Source of the DNA: Streptomyces violaceoruber
GTDB lineage: Bacteria; Actinomycetota; Actinomycetes; Streptomycetales; Streptomycetaceae
DNA length: 64,000 bases
Assembly: GCF_033406955.1 (NCBI RefSeq)
Contig: NZ_CP137734.1
Coordinates: 3,038,001 to 3,102,000, forward strand
Direction of reading: 5' to 3'
The first letter of the stretch is position 1; every line of letters starts with the position of its first letter. The notes under the pieces were generated by a model. The model made no database searches and was not told the origin of the DNA. It saw only the letters and a program-made list of their open reading frames with translations. This document shows positions 47,142-55,974 of the stretch, piece after piece. A program made the translations under genes and the position numbers.

Positions 47142-48467
47142 TCAGATGTGACCGTCCTCCAGCATTTCGGTCACGAGCGCCGCGATCTGGGACCTCTCGG
47201 AGCGCGTCAGGGTGACGTGCGCGAAGAGCGGATGCCCCTTCAGTTTCTCGACGACGGCGACGACTCCGTCGTACCGGCCCACCCGCAGATTGTCCCGTTG
47301 TGCCACGTCATGGGTGAGTACGACCCGTGAGTTGGCCCCGATCCGGGACAGCACGGTCAGCAGCACGTTCCGCTCCAGCGACTGCGCCTCGTCCACGATC
47401 ACGAACGCGTCGTGCAGCGAGCGCCCCCGGATGTGGGTGAGCGGCAGTACCTCCAGCATCCCGCGCGCGGTCACCTCCTCGATGACCTCGCGGCTGGTGA
47501 CGGCCGACAGCGTGTCGAAGACCGCCTGCGCCCACGGGCTCATCTTCTCGGCCTCGGAGCCGGGCAGGTAGCCGAGTTCCTGCCCGCCCACCGCGTACAG
47601 CGGCCGGAAGACCATCACCTTCTGGTGCTGCCGGCGCTCCAGGACCGCTTCGAGGCCCGCGCACAGGGCGAGCGCCGACTTGCCGGTGCCGGCCCGGCCG
47701 CCCATCGACACGATGCCGACGTCCGGGTCGAGGAGCAGGTCGAGCGCGATCCGCTGCTCGGCGCTGCGGCCCTTGATGCCGAACGCCTCCCGGTCGCCGC
47801 GCACCAGCCGGACGTTGCCGTCGGGCGTGACCCGGCCGAGGGCCTTGCCGCGCTCCGACTGGATGGTCAGACCGGTGTGCACGGGCAGGCCGGCCGCCTC
47901 GGGGACGTAGACCCGGCCCTCCTCGAAGAGCACGTCCACCTGCTCACCCGGCAGGGTGAGTTCGGACATTCCGGTCCAGCCGGAGGCGTCCGTGATGGCC
48001 AGCTCGGCGCGGTACTCCTCGGCCAGGAGTCCGACGGAGGACGCCTTGATCCTGAGCGGGAGGTCCTTCGAGACGACGGTGACGTCGAATCCCTCCGCCT
48101 GGAGGTTGCGGGCGACCGCGAGGATGCGGGAGTCGTTGTCCCCCAGGCGGTAGCCGGTGGGCAGCACGCTGGGGTCCGAGTGGTTGAGCTCGACGCGGAC
48201 GGTGCCGCCGAGGTCCCCGATCGGGATGGGGGCGTCGAGGCGACCGTGCCGCACCCGGAACTCGTCGAGCAGGCGCAGGGCCTGCCGGGCGAAGTAGCCG
48301 AGTTCGGGATGGTGCCGTTTGGCCTCCAACTCCGTCACCACGACGATGGGGAGCACGACCTCGTGCTCGTCGAAGCGGTTCAGGGCGTTCGGGTCGGCCA
48401 GCAGGACGCTGGTGTCGAGAACGTAGGTGCGCCTATCTGGCTTGTGGCGCTTTGTGCTGGTCACCAC
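47142..48467 (-). CDS. PIN-PhoH (PhoH2-type) RNA helicase/ribonuclease
   Basis: A 441-residue protein with an N-terminal PIN nuclease domain ([15 protein letters not shown] near residue 15, [26 protein letters not shown]) and a C-terminal PhoH ATPase domain ([15 protein letters not shown] near 260, [13 protein letters not shown] near 355, SRVVLTHD). PhoH2 proteins are sequence-specific RNA unwinding and cleaving enzymes in actinobacteria. GTG start at 48467 followed by a second GTG; GAGGGGG lies 11 nt upstream. Alone on its strand, followed after 447 bp by the transglycosylase gene. Confidence 0.93.
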   Translation of the reverse strand: MVTSTKRHKPDRRTYVLDTSVLLADPNALNRFDEHEVVLPIVVVTELEAKRHHPELGYFARQALRLLDEFRVRHGRLDAPIPIGDLGGTVRVELNHSDPSVLPTGYRLGDNDSRILAVARNLQAEGFDVTVVSKDLPLRIKASSVGLLAEEYRAELAITDASGWTGMSELTLPGEQVDVLFEEGRVYVPEAAGLPVHTGLTIQSERGKALGRVTPDGNVRLVRGDREAFGIKGRSAEQRIALDLLLDPDVGIVSMGGRAGTGKSALALCAGLEAVLERRQHQKVMVFRPLYAVGGQELGYLPGSEAEKMSPWAQAVFDTLSAVTSREVIEEVTARGMLEVLPLTHIRGRSLHDAFVIVDEAQSLERNVLLTVLSRIGANSRVVLTHDVAQRDNLRVGRYDGVVAVVEKLKGHPLFAHVTLTRSERSQIAALVTEMLEDGHI

Positions 48468-48522
48468 GGAAGGACGTACCCCCTCGGAAGAGGTCGGGGA
48501 GCGACGGAGTGGACGCTGGGCC

Positions 48523-48566
48523 GGGAGGGCGGGAACGAGCCGCGCAGGGAGGGCGGGAACGAGCCG
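48523..48566. repeat. Duplicated 20-mer upstream of the phoH-like gene
   Basis: GGGAGGGCGGGAACGAGCCG occurs at 48523-48542 and again at 48547-48566 (24-bp period), 55 to 100 bp upstream of the PIN-PhoH start codon. Confidence 0.8.
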
Positions 48567-48706
48567 ACCGGTCGGGGGGCCGCCGGACGGTCGTCGTCAG
48601 GCAGGTCCCTGGGGCCGCCCTGCACTGGCGCGGACCGGGGACCGGTCCTCCGCCGCGTCTTCCGTGCCGTGACCGCACGGTGGGGCTGGTGCAAAGGGCC
48701 TCCCGG

Positions 48707-48729
48707 GCGGACGGCTCCGTGCCGTCCGC
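48707..48729. other. 9-bp hairpin in the 48.5-49.6 kb gap
   Basis: GCGGACGGC and GCCGTCCGC pair around TCCGT. Between 48468 and 49563 I see no convincing gene, only this hairpin, the duplicated 20-mer, the terminator at 48871-48915 and a doubtful small open frame. Confidence 0.5.
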
Positions 48730-48870
48730 TGAGATCCGACACCCGTGGTTCGGGCGTCGGCCTGCTTGGTCTATGCCCTCGAACAAGCGCCGCCATGCCA
48801 CGACACAGGACGGCGCACCGGTGAACTCCTCGTTACGGGCGTACCGCTCGCAGGCGCCGCCCGCCCGGGC

Positions 48871-48915
48871 AGAAAAAAACGGGCCGGTCCGTGGGGGGGG
48901 AGACGGACCGGCCCG
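48871..48915 (-). terminator. Strong intrinsic terminator with U tract (minus strand)
   Basis: CGGGCCGGTCCGT (48880-48892) and ACGGACCGGCCCG (48903-48915) form a 13-bp stem; on the minus strand it is followed by seven U residues (A run at 48873-48879). It therefore ends a minus-strand transcript that begins to the right, although no established gene lies there. Confidence 0.85.
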
Positions 48916-48974
48916 AGGGGGGGTTTCCACCATAACCCTTCGTAAGTGATGCTGCGTGCATCGGCGTGCCACAA

Positions 48975-49289
48975 CTACTCTCCGGAGTCGTCCGGCGACG
49001 CCCGGATGACCACGGAAGCCCTTATTCCGGCCTGAACGGTGGCCAAATCGCCGCGTATCTCCGGGTGGGCGGTGATGCGCGTGCGGCTGGAGTGGTGCGG
49101 CGGTGTCCGCCGACCGGCGTGACGGGGCGGAAGCCCGCTTCCCCCGTCCGGGTGACACGACCCGCACGGCCGGCTTGACCGGGGCCGGTCCGGCGGTCGG
49201 CCCGGCGGCCGCGGCGCCCGGCCCGGCGGTTGATCCGGCACCGCGCAGCCCCCTCCACTGCGCGGTGCCACGCGCGCAGCTTTGCTCAC
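48975..49289 (-). CDS. Doubtful 104-codon open frame upstream of the orphan terminator
   Basis: GTG at 49289 with AGG 8 nt upstream and TAAGTT further upstream as a possible -10; the product is Pro/Arg/Gly-rich and ends VQAGIRASVVIRASPDDSGE. It ends 60 nt before the intrinsic terminator at 48871-48915, so its position fits a transcription unit. Codon usage (AAA, GCT, AGT, GGA, ATA, AGG) is less biased than true genes here and I recognise no family. The transcript could equally be non-coding. Confidence 0.2.
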   Translation of the reverse strand: MSKAARVAPRSGGGCAVPDQPPGRAPRPPGRPPDRPRSSRPCGSCHPDGGSGLPPRHAGRRTPPHHSSRTRITAHPEIRGDLATVQAGIRASVVIRASPDDSGE

Positions 49290-49465
49290 GCGAATTACCT
49301 GGCTCCGAACTTACGCGACCGGGCAGGGCGTTTTCGACTCGAAGAGGACATCGATGAATAACGATGTGGAAACCCTGTGAGGATCGGCGGGTGATTGCGT
49401 ACCCTGCCTCCGCGCAAGGGGATGTTTGCGAAGGTGTGCCACTTAAGCCCGGAAGATCCACCTCT

Positions 49466-49531
49466 GGACGACCGAGGGCGGCCGAGGACGACCGACGGCG
49501 ACCGACGGCGACCATGGACGATCGAGGACGA
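49466..49531. repeat. Degenerate GGACGACCGA repeats
   Basis: A run of related units (GACGACCGAGGGCG, GACGACCGACGGCG, ACCGACGGCGACC, GACGATCGAGGACG) precedes the AlkZ-like gene. Likely simple-sequence expansion. Confidence 0.5.
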
Positions 49532-49551
49532 AACCTGTCCTACTCCTGACC

Positions 49552-49557
49552 TAACGT
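49552..49557 (+). promoter_or_regulatory. Candidate -10 element (TAACGT) of a leaderless gene
   Basis: TAACGT ends 6 nt before the ATG at 49564 and there is no ribosome binding site, so the mRNA is probably leaderless. Confidence 0.5.
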
Positions 49558-49563
49558 CGCCTC

Positions 49564-50757
49564 ATGACGAAGTCGACGGGGATCACTTGGGCCGCGGCGA
49601 GCGCACGACGCCTGGAACGGCAGTTCCTGGCCAGGCGGGCCCGGACGGGCACGTCCGTCGCCGACGTGGCCGCCGCGATGCTGGGCGTCCACGCCCAGGT
49701 ACTGTCCGCGGCCGAGCTGTCGGTCGGCCTGCGGGCCGACGGCGTGACCCGCACGGACGTACGCGACGCCCTGTGGCCCACCGCTCCGCTCGCGCCACCC
49801 GCGCCCGCGCTGGTGAAGACGCACGGCCCGCGCGGGACGGTGCATCTGCTCCCGGCCCGCGACCTCCCGATGTGGTGCGCCGCGCTCCCCGCGATCCCGG
49901 CCGGCCCGGCCGCCTTCCCCACCGAGGTACGCCTCACCGGGGAGCAGGCCGGGCAGGTGGTGGCCGCGATCGCCGACGCGCTCGACGGCACCTTCCTGAC
50001 CGTCGACGAACTCGGCGAGGAGGTCGTCGCGCGCACCGGCCCGTGGGCCGGCGACCTGGTCATGCCCGCCTTCCAGACCATGTGGCCCCGCTGGCGCCAG
50101 GTCCTGCACCGGGCCGGCCAGTGCGGCGCCCTGTCCTTCGGCCCGAACCGCGGCCGCAGGGTGACGTACACCCGGCCGCCCCACTTCACCCCGCTGCCGC
50201 CCGAGGAGGCGTCACGGCTCCTCGTACGCCGATACCTGTACGCGTACGGACCGGCGACGCCCCAGCACTTCGCCCGCTGGCTGGCCGCACCACCCGGCTG
50301 GGCGAAGGCCCGCTACGCCGAGCTGGCCGCCGCGGGCGAGATCGAGGAGGTCCGCTTCGAGGGCGCCCCGGCGTGGGTGGCGGCGGGCGACACCGCCTTC
50401 CCCGACGCCCCGGAACGGGACGAGCTGCTGCGCGGGGTGCGGTTGCTGCCGTACTTCGACGCGTACGTCGTCGCCGCGCAGCCGCGGGAACTGCTCTTCC
50501 CGGGGGCCGCCTACCGGCGGGCGCTGGCGGGCGGGCAGGCGGGCAACTTCCCCGTGCTCCTGGTCGACGGGGTCGCGGCGGGCGTCTGGCACCAGCGCCG
50601 CCGGGGCCGCCGTACGACGGTCACGGTCGAACCGCTGGCCCGCTTGACGGCACGGCAGGAACGCGAGCTGGCGGACTGCGTGGAACGGGTGGGGGCCGTA
50701 CTGGAGGCGGCGGCGGAGCTGGTGATCGGGGAGGTGACGGTGGGGGCGCACGCGTGA
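49564..50757 (+). CDS. Winged-helix DNA-binding protein, AlkZ-like (HTH_42) family
   Basis: A 397-residue protein of the winged-helix HTH_42 superfamily that includes the DNA glycosylases AlkZ and AlkX. Seen: the early helix MLGVHAQVLSAAELSVGLR, TVHLLPARDLPMWCAAL, RRYLYAYGPATPQHFARWL and RLLPYFDAYVVAAQPRELLFP. AlkZ enzymes use a QxQ motif at the position that here reads HAQ, so the first glutamine is replaced by histidine; activity is uncertain. No SD sequence; a -10-like TAACGT is 6 nt before the ATG. Convergent with the methyltransferase gene. Confidence 0.85.
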   Translation: MTKSTGITWAAASARRLERQFLARRARTGTSVADVAAAMLGVHAQVLSAAELSVGLRADGVTRTDVRDALWPTAPLAPPAPALVKTHGPRGTVHLLPARDLPMWCAALPAIPAGPAAFPTEVRLTGEQAGQVVAAIADALDGTFLTVDELGEEVVARTGPWAGDLVMPAFQTMWPRWRQVLHRAGQCGALSFGPNRGRRVTYTRPPHFTPLPPEEASRLLVRRYLYAYGPATPQHFARWLAAPPGWAKARYAELAAAGEIEEVRFEGAPAWVAAGDTAFPDAPERDELLRGVRLLPYFDAYVVAAQPRELLFPGAAYRRALAGGQAGNFPVLLVDGVAAGVWHQRRRGRRTTVTVEPLARLTARQERELADCVERVGAVLEAAAELVIGEVTVGAHA

Positions 50758-50787
50758 GGTCGCGGGTCCGGGCCCGTCCGGCGGGTG

Positions 50788-51606
50788 TCAGGGCCGCGCG
50801 TCGGGCCCGCTCGTGGCATCCGGCTTGCGCACGTCGAAGAGGTGACGGGAGCTGTGTGCGACGAAGGGTCCGTCGGCCTCGATGCGTTCGTGCAGGTCGC
50901 GCAGCCGGTCCCGGTACGCCTCGACGGTGAACCCGGGGACCATCCACACCACCTTGCGCAGAAAGTGGACCACGGCACCGATGTCGAGGAACTCCATCCG
51001 CAGCCGCTCCGCCCGCAGCTCGACGACCTCCAGGCCGGCCGCCTCGGCGTCGGCGCGCTCACGCTCGGGGTCACGGTGCCGCCGGCTGTCCTCGGGCAGC
51101 GGCCCGAGGAAGTACTCGATGAGCTCGAAGACGCTGGCAGGCCCGACGTGCTGGGCGAAGTAGGTGCCGCCGGGCATGAGCACGCGGGCCACCTCGTCCC
51201 AGTGCGGCTCGACGGGGTGCCGGCTCACGACCAGGTCGAAGGCGCCGTCCGCGAAGGGCAGGGGCGCGTCGTCGGCCGAGGCGACCACCGGGACTCCGCG
51301 CGGACGCAGCAGCCGGGTGGCCTGGGCGACGTTGGGCGCCCAGCCCTCGGTGGCGGCGACGAGCGGGGCCCGGTGGGGGCCGGCGGCTTCGAGGGCGAAG
51401 TCCAGCACCTCCCCTCCCCCGGTCTGCACGTCCAGTACGGCGGTGGCCCCGGCCAGCCGCCCGGCCATGGACCGCGCGTACCCCCAGGAGGGCCGGGCCT
51501 CGGTGGCCCGCCCCTCGAACCAGGAGAAGTCCCACCCTTCGGTGGGGACGGCGGCGCCTTCGGCCACGAGGCGCTCAAAGGTTCCGGGGTGGGCGGGGGG
51601 CGTCAT
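50788..51606 (-). CDS. Class I SAM-dependent methyltransferase
   Basis: A 272-residue Rossmann-fold methyltransferase: motif I VLDVQTGGGEVLDFAL near residue 60, acidic motif II/III VVASADDAPLPFADGAFDLVVSRH, and a C-terminal helical region ending HSSRHLFDVRKP. Substrate is unknown. Its ATG overlaps the stop of the MerR gene (ATGA), so it is translationally coupled to that regulator and probably controlled by it. A resistance or small-molecule modification role is plausible but inferred. Confidence 0.88.
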   Translation of the reverse strand: MTPPAHPGTFERLVAEGAAVPTEGWDFSWFEGRATEARPSWGYARSMAGRLAGATAVLDVQTGGGEVLDFALEAAGPHRAPLVAATEGWAPNVAQATRLLRPRGVPVVASADDAPLPFADGAFDLVVSRHPVEPHWDEVARVLMPGGTYFAQHVGPASVFELIEYFLGPLPEDSRRHRDPERERADAEAAGLEVVELRAERLRMEFLDIGAVVHFLRKVVWMVPGFTVEAYRDRLRDLHERIEADGPFVAHSSRHLFDVRKPDATSGPDARP

Positions 51607-52520
51607 GAAGAAGGCTCCGCTCGATAGCTCTGGGCAGCGGTGTTGTCGCGGGCTGACGGGTCTGCGGCGAGTTCTGCGGCCAGTTCCATACAGCGCAGGC
51701 GGGCTGGGGAGAAGTCGTAGGGCATCCAGCCGGTGGCTTCGAACGCGCTGACGGAGTCGGCCTCGCCCGCGCCGTCGGCGGCAGGGTGCAAGGTGTCCCA
51801 GGCGTCGAAGAGGGCATCGTCGTCCGCACCCGGGCCGGACTCCTCGATGACGGCCTCGAGGGCGCTTTCGAAGGCGCGCCGCTCGGCGGCCACTTGAGCC
51901 ACCCGTGGGTCATCGACGGCGACACCGTCGTCGAGTGCCTCCTCGGCGTCGTCGACGCGGTCGGACTCCTCCCGCAGAGCGGGATGCGTGGCCAGGACGA
52001 CGAAGCGGGTGGCCTGCACGGCCGCGCCGAGCGGGCCGAGGATCCGCTCGGTGACCAGCAGACTGTCCAGGTCCGCCTGGCGCAGGGAGCCCTCGGGCGC
52101 GCTCTTGAGGCGTTCGGTGACGAAGTCGGAGAGCAGGCCCGTCCGGCTGCCTTCGGTGCGCATCCGCCGCACGGCGGCCCGCTGCCGCCGCAGTTCCGCC
52201 TCCCGTTCGGCGAGGGTTTCCTCCAACCGCTCCAGGATGCCCGCGACATCTTCTCCGCTCTCCGCGCCGGCGGAATCCGTGCCGGTGGCAAAGGCGTCAC
52301 GGATGTCGTCCAGGGCGATCCCTGCGTCGGCCGTCCTGCGGATCCACAGCAGGCGGATCATGTCCTCGTACCCGTAGCGGCGGCGGCCGTCGCTGCCCCG
52401 CTCGGGCTCGGGGAGCAGGCCGATCTCGTGGTAGTGCCGGATCGCCCGTGGCGTGCTGCCGACGAAGGCCGCCGCGTCACCGATCTTGACCTGGCGGGGT
52501 GGCATGAAGGACGAACGCAT
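51603..52520 (-). CDS. MerR-family transcriptional regulator with long C-terminal domain
   Basis: A 305-residue regulator: N-terminal MerR winged helix (VKIGDAAAFVGSTPRAIRHYHEIGLLPEPERG ... YEDMIRLLWIRRTADAGIALDDIRDAF), a coiled-coil dimerisation helix (ILERLEETLAEREAELRRQRAAVRRM) and an acidic C-terminal effector domain of about 170 residues. It is about twice the length of classical MerR. ATG at 52520 with GGAAGGG upstream. Transcribed after the luciferase-like oxidoreductase gene (gap 102 bp) and coupled to the methyltransferase gene. Confidence 0.9.
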   Translation of the reverse strand: MRSSFMPPRQVKIGDAAAFVGSTPRAIRHYHEIGLLPEPERGSDGRRRYGYEDMIRLLWIRRTADAGIALDDIRDAFATGTDSAGAESGEDVAGILERLEETLAEREAELRRQRAAVRRMRTEGSRTGLLSDFVTERLKSAPEGSLRQADLDSLLVTERILGPLGAAVQATRFVVLATHPALREESDRVDDAEEALDDGVAVDDPRVAQVAAERRAFESALEAVIEESGPGADDDALFDAWDTLHPAADGAGEADSVSAFEATGWMPYDFSPARLRCMELAAELAADPSARDNTAAQSYRAEPSS

Positions 52521-52622
52521 GGACAGGGACCCTTCCTCACGGCATCGGGACGTAGGTCCACCGGATCACATGCCGCTACGGAAGGTGCAACCCGTACGGC
52601 ATGAGGCCACCGCCGGCCAGCC

Positions 52623-53495
52623 TCAGGCCACCAGCGGCCGGACCCGCTCGGCGGCGAACCAGACGAACCCCTCCGGATCGGGCTCGTCCCCGGTCGGCTG
52701 GAGGATCACGGTGTCGGCCCCGGCCTCGGCCAACCGCCGCACGGCGTCGGCAACGGCCTGGGCGTCTCCGGCGACCCCGAGATCCGGCACCGCCCCGACG
52801 CCTTCGGCGACCAGCTCGTTCCGAAGCCGTTCAGCGGCACCGGATCCGGTGGCGGCGAGGAGATACACGACGACCCTGTGGGCCTCCGTCCGCCCGCTCG
52901 CCGCCCGCCCTTCGTCGATGAGCCGCCGGGCGCGGCGCACCCCGTCGGGCGGAGTGTTCGCGGTGAGCACGGTGCCGTCGGCGGCCTCACCGGCCAGCCG
53001 CAGCGAGCGCGGCCCGGTGGCGCCGGCGAGCACCTCGACGGGCTGCTCCGGCGGCCAGTCCAGCGCGACGTCGTCGAGTCGGACGTAGCGCCCCGTCGAC
53101 GTCACCCGTCCGCCCCTCAGCAACTCCCGCAGCGCCACGAGATGCTCCCGCAGCAGCGTCAGGGGCGACTCGGCCCGGGCCCCGACCTGTCCCATCCAGT
53201 CCTGCACGCCGTGTCCCACGCCGAGGACGGGGCGGCCGGGGAACATCCGGTGCAGCGTGGCGGCCTCCATCGCGGTGACGGCCACGTTCCGCAACGGCAC
53301 GGGCAGCAGCCCGACCCCGACCCGCACCCGCTCGGTCCAGGCGAGGGCGGCGGCGGCCGTGGAGATCCCGCCCTCCCGGAAACAGTCCTCCCACAGCCAC
53401 AGCTCCTCGAGCCCCACCTCATCGGCGACCCGAGCCACGGCACGGAGCCGCTCGGGGGCGAGCTGGGGGCGGAATACGGCACCGAGTCCAGTCAT
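52623..53495 (-). CDS. LLM-class (probably F420-dependent) flavin-type oxidoreductase
   Basis: A 290-residue luciferase-like monooxygenase-fold protein. Seen: LAPERLRAVARVADEVGLEELWLWED, VRVGVGLLPVPLRNVAVTAMEAATLHRMFPGR, VLGVGHGVQDWM and the C-terminal GADTVILQPTGDEPDPEGF. The fold binds F420 or FMN; F420 is common for such proteins in Streptomyces. ATG at 53495 with GGAAGG 4 nt upstream. It may form an operon with the MerR and methyltransferase genes. Confidence 0.88.
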   Translation of the reverse strand: MTGLGAVFRPQLAPERLRAVARVADEVGLEELWLWEDCFREGGISTAAAALAWTERVRVGVGLLPVPLRNVAVTAMEAATLHRMFPGRPVLGVGHGVQDWMGQVGARAESPLTLLREHLVALRELLRGGRVTSTGRYVRLDDVALDWPPEQPVEVLAGATGPRSLRLAGEAADGTVLTANTPPDGVRRARRLIDEGRAASGRTEAHRVVVYLLAATGSGAAERLRNELVAEGVGAVPDLGVAGDAQAVADAVRRLAEAGADTVILQPTGDEPDPEGFVWFAAERVRPLVA

Positions 53496-53611
53496 GGCGC
53501 CTTCCTACCCCCGGCCGAGCCCCCGTTCAACACCATTTCGGGGCCATCGCCCCGGGGACGCGCCGGGCTCACGGGGGACACGTCGGGCTCAGGCCACATG
53601 CTTCGGCACGG

Positions 53612-54649
53612 TCACCGGTTGACGGCCTGGATCTCCTGGACGACGACGTCCTGCTCTCCGCCGAAGTCACCGTCGGGCAGCGGCTGCTCCCCGGCCACCC
53701 CGGTGCCGGTCCAGTGGATCTTCCAGGTGACCGTGGCCTTGAGCTGGTACGAGCCGTCGCCTGACGAACGCAGGTACTTGACTCCACAGGGCGGCGTCTC
53801 GTCCGCCTTCCCGTTGGCGTAGGGCTCACCGATGCGGCCGTTCGCGACTTCGCACACCCCGGATGCGGGGTAGGTCTGAGCGTCCGCCGTGCCGGGATCG
53901 ATCTTCACCGACACCGGCTCCGCCGTCGTCGTGGCCTCGACCTGCAGCAGGGGCACGGAAGCCGTCACCGACACGGGTTTGAAGTCCGTCGCGTCGAGCC
54001 ATGCCCAGGTCGGAAGGTTCACCTTCGTCGCCTCTGCCGGCCTCAGCTCCACCTCCGTGGTGGGGACGCGGATCTCCGCGTAGGCGAGCTGGGCGAGGAC
54101 CTCCGGCGTGATCGCCTGCGGGATGTCCGCCGGCGGGTCGTCACCGGTGTCCACCCAGAAGATCTCCTCCTTGCAGTCGAGCGCCCCAGGGTCACCCTCC
54201 CGGCCGGGCGTGACGTAGGAGTCCCACCAGTAGCCCTCGCCGGCCTTCTCCTTGTTGAAGTCCTTGTACGGCTTCCCGTTCACGTACCTGTCGCGCTGCG
54301 TGGCATCCCACTGGTAGCCCGTCGACTCGGCCTCCCAGACGGGCTCCTTGACCTTCTGGAGCTGCTCCGGGGTGTACTTCGGGGCGTAGTAACAAGCGGG
54401 CGGCGTCCAGTTCGTCGCAGCGGCCACCGGGCCCACGGACGCCCCCGAGCCGTTCTTGGAACGGTTGTAGACGACCGCACCGGCGGTCGCCGAGACGGTG
54501 CCGCTCCCGTCGGTCTCACCGTGCGCGTCCGTACTGGGCGACTGGGCACCACCACCGATTTTGTTGTCGGCGATGGCGGTGCCCGTCGCACCCACGAAGA
54601 CGGCAGCGGCCACGACGTGCACAACCAGAGCACGCGCGGTCGGAGTCAC
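53612..54649 (-). CDS. Secreted protein of unknown function
   Basis: A 345-residue exported protein. Signal peptide ALVVHVVAAAVFVGATGTAIA, then a Gly/Ser-rich stretch, a segment with many aromatic and charged residues (YYAPKYTPEQLQKVKEPVW, GYWWDSYVTPGREG) and a beta-rich C-terminal half (WKIHWTGTGVAGEQPLPDGD near the end). I recognise no family. The GTG at 54649 overlaps the lipoprotein stop (GTGA); a GTG at 54658 is also in frame. With the lipoprotein gene it forms a two-gene secreted unit beside the Tad cluster, where it could act in pilus assembly or anchoring (inference). Confidence 0.78.
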   Translation of the reverse strand: MTPTARALVVHVVAAAVFVGATGTAIADNKIGGGAQSPSTDAHGETDGSGTVSATAGAVVYNRSKNGSGASVGPVAAATNWTPPACYYAPKYTPEQLQKVKEPVWEAESTGYQWDATQRDRYVNGKPYKDFNKEKAGEGYWWDSYVTPGREGDPGALDCKEEIFWVDTGDDPPADIPQAITPEVLAQLAYAEIRVPTTEVELRPAEATKVNLPTWAWLDATDFKPVSVTASVPLLQVEATTTAEPVSVKIDPGTADAQTYPASGVCEVANGRIGEPYANGKADETPPCGVKYLRSSGDGSYQLKATVTWKIHWTGTGVAGEQPLPDGDFGGEQDVVVQEIQAVNR

Positions 54650-55311
54650 GGCTGGCACTTGTCGCTCCCCCTTTGGGACAGCATCTTCTGTACAACCCAG
54701 ACACCCTTGTCGTTCTTGCTCAGTTGAGTGTTGTACAGCACGTAACTGTTCTTGGTCACGGGCGTTTTGTTGACCTTCTTGGGCTTCAGATACATGTCGT
54801 AGGCCTTGCCCTGGTCTTCGCAGTACACGAGGGAGGCACTGTCTTTCCCGCGCACGTTGACCACCGCGTCGTAGAAGCGGTACGCCCCCGTTACTCGCGC
54901 GTTCTCTTTGACATAGGCCTGGATGAACTCCTGCGTACCGGCGGCGGCCTCGCCCTCGTAGTAGTAGAGGTAAGCCTTGTCGAGCGGATCCTGATGGACG
55001 ATCGCGAGGTCCACGGCCTTGATGGACTGCTCTCCGTCGGCGAGAACGGCGTCCTTCTCCTTGTCCCCGGTCTTGGGCCAGTCGAAGGTGTAGGAGAGAT
55101 CATCAGGCAGGTCGATCTCCGGTCGGCCAGGCTCCGCCGACTCGGTCGCGGTCGGTGACGCCGACCGGGTCGGGCCGCCGGTGTCCGCCCCCGCGATCTT
55201 GTCCTCCCCCTTGCCCGTGCTGTCGTCGTCGCTGCCGCACGCGGACAGCGTCAAGGCCGCTGTCGCGGTCAGCGCGAGCGTTGCGAGGAGGGTGGGTCGG
55301 CGGCGATTCAC
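54646..55311 (-). CDS. Lipoprotein of unknown function
   Basis: A 221-residue lipoprotein: signal peptide and lipobox LSAC with Cys25, an Asp/Gly/Ser/Thr-rich linker, and a soluble domain (LSYTFDWPKTGDKEKDAVLADGEQSIKAVDLAIVHQDPLDKAYLYYYEGEAAAGTQEFIQAY) that resembles NTF2-like stress proteins by pattern only. The GTG at 55311 has AGGAG 6 nt upstream. Translationally coupled to the secreted protein gene downstream. Located on the outer face of the membrane. Confidence 0.85.
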   Translation of the reverse strand: MNRRRPTLLATLALTATAALTLSACGSDDDSTGKGEDKIAGADTGGPTRSASPTATESAEPGRPEIDLPDDLSYTFDWPKTGDKEKDAVLADGEQSIKAVDLAIVHQDPLDKAYLYYYEGEAAAGTQEFIQAYVKENARVTGAYRFYDAVVNVRGKDSASLVYCEDQGKAYDMYLKPKKVNKTPVTKNSYVLYNTQLSKNDKGVWVVQKMLSQRGSDKCQP

Positions 55312-55554
55312 TGTCGGCTCCTGGGTGGGACGCGGCTTCTCTTCAGCGAAGCAAAGCTATCCACCGGGGACGGGCGACACCAGGGTGACACCTGTCTCGC
55401 TGCGGCCTCCCCGGAGTTCAAACCCTCTGCACTTGTGGCTTCTTGGGCCATAACGGTTCCGTAACGCACCGGAAGCAGCAAAGGGGACCGGCGGTCGCCT
55501 ACTCCGCGGCGGATACTTTCAGCGGGGGCGACGGGCCGTAGGGAGGGCATCTGC

Positions 55555-55965
55555 ATGGGACGGCGGCGGCGGTGGCGGGACGGGTTGGGGGCCTTGGCCG
55601 TGCTGGGGCCGGACGGCGAGGAGGTTCGGGTTCCGCTGGAGGTCGCGAGCTCGTACCGCGCGCGTACCAAGGGGCTGTTGGGGCGCGGCTCGGTCGATGG
55701 GGCGATGCTGCTGTCGCCCGCCAACAGCGTGCACACGTTCCGGATGCGGATGGCCATCGACGTGGCCTATCTCGACCGGCGGCTCACCGTCATCGCCGTG
55801 CGCACGATGCGGCCGGGCAGGCTGGGGCTGCCCCGGTTGCGGGCGCGGCACGTGCTGGAGGCGGAGGCCGGGGCGATGGATGAGTGGGGGGTGCGGGTGG
55901 GGGCGCGGGTGGAGGTCGTGGAGGGCTCGGCCGAGTCGGCGGACGGCGCAGGCCGGCTGGGCTAG
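55555..55965 (+). CDS. DUF192 domain protein
   Basis: A 136-residue protein of the DUF192 family: VPLEVASSYRARTKGLLGRGSVDGAMLLSP, VHTFRMRMAIDVAYLDRRLTVIAV, LEAEAGAMDEWGVRVGARVEV. Family proteins are small beta-barrel-like proteins of unknown function that often neighbour Tad pilus genes in actinobacteria (memory). ATG at 55555 with GGAGG 8 nt upstream. The preceding gap 55312-55554 holds the inverted element ACGG-TT-CCGT but no gene. Confidence 0.85.
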   Translation: MGRRRRWRDGLGALAVLGPDGEEVRVPLEVASSYRARTKGLLGRGSVDGAMLLSPANSVHTFRMRMAIDVAYLDRRLTVIAVRTMRPGRLGLPRLRARHVLEAEAGAMDEWGVRVGARVEVVEGSAESADGAGRLG

Positions 55966-55974
55966 TCGGCGGGG

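Noticed and set aside
48433..49515. 360-codon minus-strand frame across the 48.5-49.5 kb gap
   Set aside because: It runs through the intrinsic terminator and the duplicated 20-mer, with Arg/Pro-rich low-complexity sequence and no recognisable domain.
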